DNA from: CAIKMD01 sp963702925
GTDB lineage: Bacteria; Pseudomonadota; Alphaproteobacteria; ATCC43930; CGMCC-115725
Assembly: GCA_963702925.1 (NCBI GenBank)
Contig: OY969771.1
Span: 4,216,001 to 4,280,000 of the forward strand
DNA length: 64,000 nucleotides
Direction: 5' to 3'
Each line of letters begins with the position of its first letter. Within the stretch, counting starts at the first letter, position 1. Position numbers and translations under genes: made by a program. The notes beneath the pieces are model-generated. The model worked only from the letters and a program-made list of their open reading frames with translations, was not told where the DNA came from and ran no database searches. Shown here piece by piece: positions 46,445 to 53,566 of the stretch.

Positions 46445-47302
46445 CTAAAACGGAGTACGGATTGCTTTCCAGACCCGCTGCCACCACACCTTGAGACGCT
46501 GATACAACGACGGTTTCGGCGTATCCGAAAAGGTGATCTTGAATGTGTTCGGCAAATGGTATTCGTCGATCGCATCGTTGACGTAATCTCGCATCCATTC
46601 GCACTTTTGCCCCGCTCGTCGGTCGGGAGCATCACGATGGCGCACCGGGAGCATGTCGTGAATTTCCTGGTACATGTCATGCAAACCGTCATCCGCGTAG
46701 ATGCCTCGTCGAACCTTTTCCTGTATCTCGCGTAGGAATGGCCAATTCTGACCGAGAATGTGCACGAACGGGCCCGTTCCGCGATCACGCACGTACATGT
46801 CCAATCTATCGCCGGGTTGCTCGCGAGTAAGATCAGCGCGCACCAGATCGAGGACCTCCTTCGACACCGCGATGCGCGGCGTGTCGATGACGCGGCTCTC
46901 CAGGTGATGGGCGCAAATCAGGCCTTTACCGAATGTCACCGCATCATCGTGGACGAGACGCTCAAGGGTGATCGCGCCACGCGGCAAGTAGCCGGGCCTC
47001 AGAATCACTTGCCCGATGAAGGCTGCATCCGCAATCGCGCGCAACGATGCGCCGGGCTCATTCGCATAGGACATCAATATACAGTCGGAGAACTGCGTCA
47101 CGCGGTGATCGAACCTCACGTGGCCGGTTTGCTGGCGCTTCCGATCAATGTCCCGCTTGCAATTCGCGACGTGACGGAGAACCGCATCGATCGATGGATA
47201 GAGATGCAGCCCTTGATCGAGCTTCATGACGTCGCGCGTGAAGCCGAGGATGTCGATGAACGTTACGATCCGAACCGGATAAGGATCAGGGTGAGGTGCC
47301 AT
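46445..47302 (-). CDS. class III nucleotidyl cyclase-like protein
   Basis: About 285 residues I cannot assign firmly. The core fits a class III cyclase fold: FIDILGFT (metal Asp motif, as FADIxGFT in adenylate cyclases), then QFSDCILMSY (second acidic position), RGAITLERLVHDD and FGKGLICAHHLES. This set resembles stand-alone cyclases found in phage-defence loci (Pycsar-type PycC), but no effector gene is beside it. The tail KPSLYQRLKVWWQRVWK is amphipathic and might touch membrane. Starts possible at 47326 (GTG), 47314 or 47302 (ATG); the last is favoured for spacing. Activity, and whether it makes cCMP/cUMP, is inference. Confidence 0.55.
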   Translation of the reverse strand: MAPHPDPYPVRIVTFIDILGFTRDVMKLDQGLHLYPSIDAVLRHVANCKRDIDRKRQQTGHVRFDHRVTQFSDCILMSYANEPGASLRAIADAAFIGQVILRPGYLPRGAITLERLVHDDAVTFGKGLICAHHLESRVIDTPRIAVSKEVLDLVRADLTREQPGDRLDMYVRDRGTGPFVHILGQNWPFLREIQEKVRRGIYADDGLHDMYQEIHDMLPVRHRDAPDRRAGQKCEWMRDYVNDAIDEYHLPNTFKITFSDTPKPSLYQRLKVWWQRVWKAIRTPF

Positions 47303-47422
47303 CTGTTGTTCCATCCTGCTCGCCACCGGACGATCTCAACTCACCCGCCGATACGATCGAAGCTGCCGCCGCAGAGCCAGGTCGCATTAAGATGGGAAGG
47401 GCGGGAGTATTCGGCGCGACTG

Positions 47423-47653
47423 TCACGCTCCATCCCGCTCATCCATGCGGCGCGACCGTGAAGCACGGCACGGCACGATGTTCTTCTGATCCCAAGCATC
47501 GAGTTCCGCAACGGGATAGAGAACCGCCTTCCCAATCTTAACAAAAGCCGGACCGACCCGCATCGCCCGCCAATTGCGCAGCGTGCCGACGGTGATCTCA
47601 CCACGATATCGTTCCGACACTTCCTCTGCGGTCAGAAATTTGTTGTCAGGCAT
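47423..47653 (-). CDS. AlpA/excisionase-like HTH protein
   Basis: A 76-residue DNA-binding protein. FLTAEEVSERYRGEITVGTLRNWRAMRVGPAFVKIGKAVLYPVAELDAW is the standard MerR-like HTH_17 fold of AlpA/Xis proteins. ATG 47653 has GGGGAGA six bases upstream, so that start is chosen. In islands such proteins regulate excision or transfer genes. It lies 201 bases from the DUF736 gene; that gap holds no gene and is where its promoter should be. Confidence 0.82.
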   Translation of the reverse strand: MPDNKFLTAEEVSERYRGEITVGTLRNWRAMRVGPAFVKIGKAVLYPVAELDAWDQKNIVPCRASRSRRMDERDGA

Positions 47654-47854
47654 CCACGTCTCCCCTGTCACGTCGGCGTCCATGGGGACGGCGACGCAAG
47701 TTGGGTCCAAGATCTAGCCTGGTCGGTGCGAGGCGACAGCTGAGTCGCAGGCGCTTTGCGGGTTGCCGTTGGCAATCCAGCGGTTCTCCCAAATACGTCT
47801 CGTCCGGAGAGCAAGCGCATGGATCATACGCCGCTAAGGGCCTCCCAGCCTGGC

Positions 47855-48175
47855 TCACTCAGCTCGTCGCCGATTCCAAACGAGCTGCGCCCCATTGCCA
47901 TCGTCCGACTGGAACAGCGCAGCACTGAGCGGTTCCGCCAAACTCGGATCATCCAGTCGCACCCGGAGATAGTCTTTCGGGTTCTCGCCGTTGGAGCGGG
48001 CCGACCATGCGTCGCCGACACGCGAACGGCCGATGAAGATTCGGAAGGCGGGCGCATTGTCGCTGTCCCGATTGTCGTTCGGGACGAAGCGCAGCTTCGC
48101 ATTGATCGTTAGCGTATGAATGCTGCCGGTCCAGCCGCCATCCTTGGCGGGGGTGAATGTGCCGATGACAGACAT
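47855..48175 (-). CDS. DUF736 protein
   Basis: A 106-residue protein of the DUF736 family. SVIGTFTPAKDGGWTGSIHTLTINAKLRFVPNDNRDSDNAPAFRIFIG is typical. The family is found almost only in conjugative and integrative elements of Alphaproteobacteria, often in more than one copy near Trb genes. Role unknown. It is 12 bases from the DUF2274 gene, in the same direction. Confidence 0.9.
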   Translation of the reverse strand: MSVIGTFTPAKDGGWTGSIHTLTINAKLRFVPNDNRDSDNAPAFRIFIGRSRVGDAWSARSNGENPKDYLRVRLDDPSLAEPLSAALFQSDDGNGAQLVWNRRRAE

Positions 48176-48187
48176 GGTCCTTTCTCC

Positions 48188-48493
48188 TCAGCTTGCGGTG
48201 GATGACGAACTGGGTGAATCGCCGCGACGCGTTCGACCAGGACGCGCGAGCCGCGGCGCTGCTGGGCGTTCGTCGATGGCACCCTCCTTCCGCGCTTTGG
48301 CGAAGCTGCGGTCGCTCCCAAGGAAGCTTTCGAGGATGTATGGAATGAGTTCGGCGACGGACTCAGCTGCACCATAGGTTTCCCGATAGAGCTCGGCGTA
48401 GGCATGGAGGTTCCGATTGAGGTCGGGACCGACCGTCACGGTGATCTTGACTGGCGTGCGATCGGGTAACTTGGCGAGTTTGAGATCGGGCAT
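48188..48493 (-). CDS. DUF2274 protein
   Basis: A 101-residue protein. The block LKLAKLPDRTPVKITVTVGPDLNRNLHAYAELYRETYG is the DUF2274 family mark, thought to be ribbon-helix-helix-like. It always follows trbI in such islands. ATG 48493 has AAGGAG upstream, whereas ATG 48508 overlaps the trbI stop; the former is favoured. The Arg/Ser-rich C-terminus is low complexity. Confidence 0.85.
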   Translation of the reverse strand: MPDLKLAKLPDRTPVKITVTVGPDLNRNLHAYAELYRETYGAAESVAELIPYILESFLGSDRSFAKARKEGAIDERPAAPRLARPGRTRRGDSPSSSSTAS

Positions 48494-48504
48494 GATGCTC
48501 TCCT

Positions 48505-49758
48505 TCATCCGCGATAGGGTCGCAACACGAGGTCCTTATGGACGACCACGCGGAGCGGCCACCCAGGACGGACTGTGATCGTCGGCTGGATGTTCAGATT
48601 CTTTTCGACGATGCGTTGGCCGGCCTGGTTCGTGCTCTCTTGCGTCGATTGCCGGATTGCCTCGACCAGGTTGCTGTTCTGGCTACCGAAGGCGACTTGA
48701 CCACCTACGCCGAGAACGGTGGAGAGGACGACTCCCTTGAGAAGCTGCCAGGTGTGATAGTCGACCTGATCCTCAAGCCCGGTATACCCGGCCGCATCGG
48801 TCGCCGGCAGATTGTCGATCAGGACGGACGAACCGTCCGGCATGATGATGCGCTGCCAGACAAGGAGCGCCCGGCTCTGACCAAAGGCGACGACGCTGTC
48901 GTAGGTGCCGATCAGGCGCGCTCCATGGGGGATGAGCAGCGTCCGCCCGGTGACAGTGTCGTATACGTCCTCGGTGATTTGGGCAGTCACCTCGCCGGGG
49001 AGATCGGAGTTGATCCCGGTGAGCAGGCTTCCCGCGATGATCGAGCCCGCGAGCACCTCGTACGGCGAAACCGGATCTTGGATGCCATGCGGATTATAAA
49101 TGCTGCGGTCGGTCTTCTGGTTCAGGAAATCCAGCTTGCGCTGCTGGTAGTTCTGGTCGCGCTGGGGATCGAGATTGAGCCGGTTGGTATCGGCCGCGGC
49201 GAGTTGCGTCGATGCCGGCGTACCATCTCCCTGCCTGGGAGGCTGCGCGTTTGCCGAATTGGCGGTGTCGCGGTGGGAAAGCTGGAAGAAGACACCAGCC
49301 TCCGATGCCTGGCGGGCTTGCTGGGCGAGACGAATCCGTTCGGCGCGCGCCGCGTCGTCTTCCGAATTGGGCCGAAGACTGGCTGTGGGTGGCGCGAGAC
49401 CAAGCGACTGCTCGCGCTGCACCACTGGCGGGCCAAGATCGCCTGGCAGCGGGCCCCCGAGCTTGGGTACGGATTGAGCCTTGGCCATCTGACCGTAGTT
49501 CGCTGGCAGCGTTGCCAAGCCGTCCGCCGTAGCCTTGCGGTCGATGTTGTAGAGCTCGTCGCCGCCGGATTGCCGCCGTAACCCAGGACCATTGAGGGCC
49601 AACAATGTGGCGCCGCATATCGCGGCGCTGGTGACCGCAGCGATACCAATCACGGCCCAGCGACGGAACCGCGCGATCCGGCGAGGCCTCGCGGTCAGCA
49701 CAAGACTCTCGGGATCGAGTTTCGGTGGATCGGAACGGGCAAAGCTGGTCTCGCTCAT
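48505..49758 (-). CDS. trbI: TrbI / VirB10-family conjugal transfer protein
   Basis: A 417-residue VirB10-like protein that links inner and outer membranes of the transfer channel. A single TM segment at about 33-55 follows a short cytoplasmic tail, then a Pro/Gln-rich periplasmic stretch and the conserved C-terminal domain (SPYEVLAGSIIAGSLLTGINSDLPG, VYDTVTGRTLLIPHGARLIGTYDS, GQRIVEKNLNIQPTITVRPGWPLRVVVHKDLVL). Last gene of the trb run. Confidence 0.93.
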   Translation of the reverse strand: MSETSFARSDPPKLDPESLVLTARPRRIARFRRWAVIGIAAVTSAAICGATLLALNGPGLRRQSGGDELYNIDRKATADGLATLPANYGQMAKAQSVPKLGGPLPGDLGPPVVQREQSLGLAPPTASLRPNSEDDAARAERIRLAQQARQASEAGVFFQLSHRDTANSANAQPPRQGDGTPASTQLAAADTNRLNLDPQRDQNYQQRKLDFLNQKTDRSIYNPHGIQDPVSPYEVLAGSIIAGSLLTGINSDLPGEVTAQITEDVYDTVTGRTLLIPHGARLIGTYDSVVAFGQSRALLVWQRIIMPDGSSVLIDNLPATDAAGYTGLEDQVDYHTWQLLKGVVLSTVLGVGGQVAFGSQNSNLVEAIRQSTQESTNQAGQRIVEKNLNIQPTITVRPGWPLRVVVHKDLVLRPYRG

Positions 49759-49775
49759 GATCGTCCCCCGACATC

Positions 49776-50792
49776 TTATCGCGGCGGTGACACGGTGCCG
49801 GCGCCCGCGTCGCTTGTCCGAACACCATCTGTCCGGCTTATGCGCACGATCTGTTGCGGGTCTTTACCGAATCGAATCTCGGCTGCCGCAAAGAGGCGGT
49901 CGACGATGTAGTAGTTGGCGCGTACCCGGTAATTGACGAGCTCGCTGCCGCCATCAGGCCCGACGACGAAGAGCGGCGGCGCCTCGCCTTGATCGATGCG
50001 CGCGGGGAACTCGATGTAGACCTTGTTTCCGTCATCAAAAGTGCGGACTGGCCGCCATGGCGGCCTGTCGCCGGTGATCTCGTAGCGGAAACGAAGATTT
50101 TCCAGCGCGACGCCAGTATCGATCGGGGAAGCGGCGTCCGCCTTGTCGTTCTGTCTCTTGAGCATGATCAGCGTATCCTGCGGGTACGTCCATGACACCG
50201 CGGCAATGTAGGTCTCAGGCGTGCTCTCGAGCTGGAGGTGATAGCTTCGTCGGTCGGTCGTGATGACAAGGTTTGTTTTGAGGCCGGGCGCGAACGGCTT
50301 GACCAGCACATGAACTTGCTTGCTTTGACCGGCCCCGCTGGTCGTGTCGCCGACCACCCATCGCACGGTGTCTCCCGCCGAAATCGCGGTCAGCGTCTCA
50401 CCCGATTGTAAGGTGATGTCACTGATCTGCTCGGGGGCGGAGTACAGTCGATAGAGTGCACCATCCGAGAACGGATATACCTGCACGGCATTGATGTAGC
50501 CGTAGGAGGTGGGCTCTCTCAACGCCGCCTTGTTCGCGGCCTCGACCCGTGCGGTAGGAGGGCGCTTATCCGCTTTCGCCGAAGTAGGCGGTGGCTGAAG
50601 CTGACCAGGAAGTGGCAGCGGTTCGGGAATCTGTACAACTTGCACCGGCTTCGGAGGATCGTGGTCAGGAACAGCCGGCTTGAACGCGGCCTCGTCGTAG
50701 GCGATGGCAGGCGGGGGATTCTTCTCGGCGCAAGCAGTCAAGCCAAGTGCCGAAACCGAGACGAGGAGAAGGGTGCAGGTTCTCACGATCAT
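49776..50792 (-). CDS. trbG: TrbG / VirB9-family protein
   Basis: A 338-residue VirB9-like protein of the outer-membrane core. The N-terminus LLLVSVSALGLTACAEKNPP has a lipobox (LTAC), so it may itself be the lipoprotein that TrbH provides in RK2. The body holds QVYPFSDGALYRLYSAPEQISDITLQSGE, VLVKPFAPGLKTNLVITTDRRSYHLQLEST and GPDGGSELVNYRVRANYYIVDRLFA. ATG 50792 overlaps the trbF stop (ATGA). Confidence 0.92.
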   Translation of the reverse strand: MIVRTCTLLLVSVSALGLTACAEKNPPPAIAYDEAAFKPAVPDHDPPKPVQVVQIPEPLPLPGQLQPPPTSAKADKRPPTARVEAANKAALREPTSYGYINAVQVYPFSDGALYRLYSAPEQISDITLQSGETLTAISAGDTVRWVVGDTTSGAGQSKQVHVLVKPFAPGLKTNLVITTDRRSYHLQLESTPETYIAAVSWTYPQDTLIMLKRQNDKADAASPIDTGVALENLRFRYEITGDRPPWRPVRTFDDGNKVYIEFPARIDQGEAPPLFVVGPDGGSELVNYRVRANYYIVDRLFAAAEIRFGKDPQQIVRISRTDGVRTSDAGAGTVSPPR

Positions 50793-51487
50793 GGCGTTTC
50801 TCCCGGATTGAGTTCGCGCGACCAACTAAGGCCGTTGACGTACACGCCAAGCGGATTCTTACGCAGCACGTCCGCCGTGCGCGGTTGCTGCAGGACCACA
50901 GATAGAATGGCGGTCCAGCGCTCGGTCTTCGCGAGATTTCCCTGTTGGTACGTTTGCTCGGTCCACTTGACCTGGAAGGAATCGGTCGAGGCGCGAATGA
51001 CGCTGGTCACCTGAACCGAGATAGTCTTTTCGCCGACACCCCGGAACGGATCATTGGCCCGCGCGTAGTCGTTGAGGAACACCGCGCCATGGTCGGTCGC
51101 GTAGTCATAGGCTTCGAGCCAGTTCTGGCGGAGGAGCACCGGATCGATCGACAGCGAGCGAACGTCTGTGATGAATCGCGCCAGGTACCACGCCATCTGC
51201 GCGTCGGCAGGCTGGTAGGGCTGAATTGCCGGTCCGACCGCACGTACTTCGCCGAGTTTATCGACCTCGACGACATAGGGCGTGATTCGGCTCTGCGCCG
51301 ATTGCCAGACGAGACCACTGGCCAGACCGATGGACAAGGTCAGGCTGCCAAACGCCATCAATCGCCAATTCTTTGCCTGGACGCGGGCGGACCCTAGCCG
51401 CTCATCCCAAAGCTGGGCCGCCCTTTGGTAAGGCGTCACCGGCTCGTCCGTCTGGCTGTAGCGCTGGAGTGTTCGCTTGAACAACAT
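50789..51487 (-). CDS. trbF: TrbF / VirB8-family protein
   Basis: A 232-residue VirB8-like inner-membrane protein with one TM helix (LMAFGSLTLSIGLASGLVWQSA) and a periplasmic nuclear-transport-factor-like domain (YVVEVDKLGEVRAVGPAIQPYQPADAQMAWYLARFITDVRSLSIDP). It nucleates the channel. The trbL stop lies three bases upstream and the trbG start overlaps its end. Confidence 0.93.
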   Translation of the reverse strand: MLFKRTLQRYSQTDEPVTPYQRAAQLWDERLGSARVQAKNWRLMAFGSLTLSIGLASGLVWQSAQSRITPYVVEVDKLGEVRAVGPAIQPYQPADAQMAWYLARFITDVRSLSIDPVLLRQNWLEAYDYATDHGAVFLNDYARANDPFRGVGEKTISVQVTSVIRASTDSFQVKWTEQTYQQGNLAKTERWTAILSVVLQQPRTADVLRKNPLGVYVNGLSWSRELNPGETP

Positions 51488-51490
51488 GAC

Positions 51491-52816
51491 TTAATGCTCC
51501 CGTTCGGCGAGATCGGGATTGGCGGCGGCACCAGCCCGGTCACCGTCTCTGATCGCCTGCGTCGTGGCGTGACGGCGTGCACGGGACCGTTGTTCGGCGC
51601 GTAGCTGCTGTGCCCATTGTGGAACCGAGCCATTTGCCGCTGAAGCGCTTGCCGACTGTCCGGCCGGAGTACCTCCACCACCGGTCGCACGCCATGCGGC
51701 CTGCCGCCCGGTAGCCGCGCTCTCGATCAAAGGGGTCGTTGCCCGCTGGCCGAACGAGCGCGCTGCATCGGCGGCGGCTCCCGCGCCGGCGCGCGCAACA
51801 CCGGCGAGGCCCGCGCCAACTCCTGAAATGCCTTGAGCGCCGGATGTGGCTTGAGCTAGCCCATAAGCCGTGGAGGCGCCGGAGCCAACCGATGTGGCGG
51901 CCTGGACTGCAGCGAAGCCACCGCGCGCCAAACCCGCGGCGGCGCCCCCTGTCGCGAGCCCTGCCGCCGCAAGCGCTCCGGCTGTGCCGATCGCAGCGCC
52001 GGCACCGAGTTGCGGTGCGCCTGACACCAAACCAGTGGCGATCCCCGGGCCGAAGATGCCGAGGCCGAATAGCGTGATGGACGCGAGAACCAGCGACATA
52101 GCCTGCGCGAGATTTGGTTCCTGTCCTTGTAGGGCGGTAATGAAATCGTTGAAGAAACCCGCGCCAATTCCGACGATCACGGCGAGCACCATGACCTTGA
52201 TACCCGAGGAGATGACGTTGCCTAGGACGCGCTCGGCCAAGAAGGAAGTCTTATTCCACAGTGCGAATGGCACGAGTACGAAGCCTGCCAGCGTGGTTAG
52301 TTTGAACTCGAGGATCGTGATAAAAAGTTGGACCGCCAGGACAAAAAAGGAGAGGACAACGATGAACCAAGAAATGAGCAGAATCGCGATGATTTCGAGA
52401 TGACTAAATACCTTTGTGAACCCAGCCAAGGTTCCGACCTGCTGTAGCAGCGGCCATGCCGCTTGAAAGCCCGTCCCGGCGAGCTTGCCTGGTCGTAGGA
52501 GATCCTGCGCGGTAAGGCCGTTGTTTGTGACGTGAAGACCGAGTCCCGCGAACGAATTGAAGATGATCGTCGCCAGATTCGAGAAATTGTTCAGGATGAA
52601 GGCGAAGGTCCCGACATAGAGCGTCTTCTTGATGAGGCGAGCCATCACATTGGCCTCGCCGTCCATCACCCAGAACAGTCCAGCAAGCGTTACGTCGATC
52701 CCGACCAATATCGTCGTCAGGAACGAAACGTCGCCGGTCAACAAACCGAATCCACTGTCGATATAGCGGATGAAGGTCTGCATGAACTGGTCGATGACGT
52801 TGAGATTGCCCATCAT
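51491..52816 (-). CDS. trbL: TrbL / VirB6-family protein
   Basis: A 441-residue VirB6-like polytopic channel protein. About six TM segments (for example FLTTILVGIDVTLAGLFWV, LIISWFIVVLSFFVLAVQLFITIL) lead into an Ala/Gly-rich C-terminal tail without clear structure. Two tandem ATG codons at 52816 and 52813. In the usual RK2 order trbK precedes it, but only 24 bases separate it from trbJ, so no trbK is present. Confidence 0.9.
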   Translation of the reverse strand: MMGNLNVIDQFMQTFIRYIDSGFGLLTGDVSFLTTILVGIDVTLAGLFWVMDGEANVMARLIKKTLYVGTFAFILNNFSNLATIIFNSFAGLGLHVTNNGLTAQDLLRPGKLAGTGFQAAWPLLQQVGTLAGFTKVFSHLEIIAILLISWFIVVLSFFVLAVQLFITILEFKLTTLAGFVLVPFALWNKTSFLAERVLGNVISSGIKVMVLAVIVGIGAGFFNDFITALQGQEPNLAQAMSLVLASITLFGLGIFGPGIATGLVSGAPQLGAGAAIGTAGALAAAGLATGGAAAGLARGGFAAVQAATSVGSGASTAYGLAQATSGAQGISGVGAGLAGVARAGAGAAADAARSFGQRATTPLIESAATGRQAAWRATGGGGTPAGQSASASAANGSVPQWAQQLRAEQRSRARRHATTQAIRDGDRAGAAANPDLAEREH

Positions 52817-52840
52817 GGGCGCCTTTCCATCACGCGGTCG

Positions 52841-53566
52841 CTATTGGGGCGCGTAAGCGTTGCTCGTGCCGAGAAAGCGGGTGGTCGCGGCGCGCGCCTC
52901 TTCCTCCGCCTCTGCGTTGCGGGCTTGCTCCACGGCGGAAGCGCGGTATTGCGCCGCCATCAGCGTCTGAACCTGGAGCTGCTGCTTCGTTGAAAGTGCG
53001 ATGAGCTGGTTCGTCGCCTGTTGCGCCTGCAAGACACCGACGGCGCCTTGCGATGCGCTCACAAGTGCTGACAGCGTGCCGGTATCTGCTTGGACGTTTT
53101 GGGCGACTTGAGCCTGAATCACCATGGTCTGCTGGAAGGCATCCATCGAATTCTGCCAGCGCTGATGGGCGTCAGCGACAAGTTGGTCAGTGCTCACAGC
53201 CCCGGTATATTGTTGCGGGTAGTTCTGAGCGAACGCCGTCTGGGTCGCGTTCACGTTGAACGTGATCCCCTGAGCCTGGTCCATAAGTGAGCTGATCTGC
53301 TGGAGATCGGACACCATGGAATTGAGCGACGAGAAATTGAGGTTCTGTAGATTCTTCGCCATGTTCTCCAACATGACGGCTTCGTTCTGCAGCGATTGAA
53401 TCTGGTTATTGATCTGCTGCAGTTCGCGTGCGGCCTGAAGTACGTTCTCGGCGAAGTTGGACGCATCAAAGACGGCCCATTGCGCCGACGCGGGCATGGG
53501 AATTGTGAGAGACAGGACATTCAGCGACATAGCGAGAAGCAGTGTCGCGATCGGTTTGCGCGTCAT
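52841..53566 (-). CDS. trbJ: TrbJ / VirB5-family protein
   Basis: A 241-residue VirB5-like secreted pilus-tip protein. Signal peptide at 1-29 (LLLAMSLNVLSLTIPMPASAQ), then a helical, Gln-rich coiled-coil body (ARELQQINNQIQSLQNEAVMLENMAKNLQNL). It overlaps trbE by four bases (ATGA). It helps mating-pair contact in known systems. Confidence 0.92.
   Translation of the reverse strand: MTRKPIATLLLAMSLNVLSLTIPMPASAQWAVFDASNFAENVLQAARELQQINNQIQSLQNEAVMLENMAKNLQNLNFSSLNSMVSDLQQISSLMDQAQGITFNVNATQTAFAQNYPQQYTGAVSTDQLVADAHQRWQNSMDAFQQTMVIQAQVAQNVQADTGTLSALVSASQGAVGVLQAQQATNQLIALSTKQQLQVQTLMAAQYRASAVEQARNAEAEEEARAATTRFLGTSNAYAPQ

Noticed and set aside
52817..52840. trbK between trbJ and trbL
   Set aside because: Only 24 bases are present, too few for a gene.
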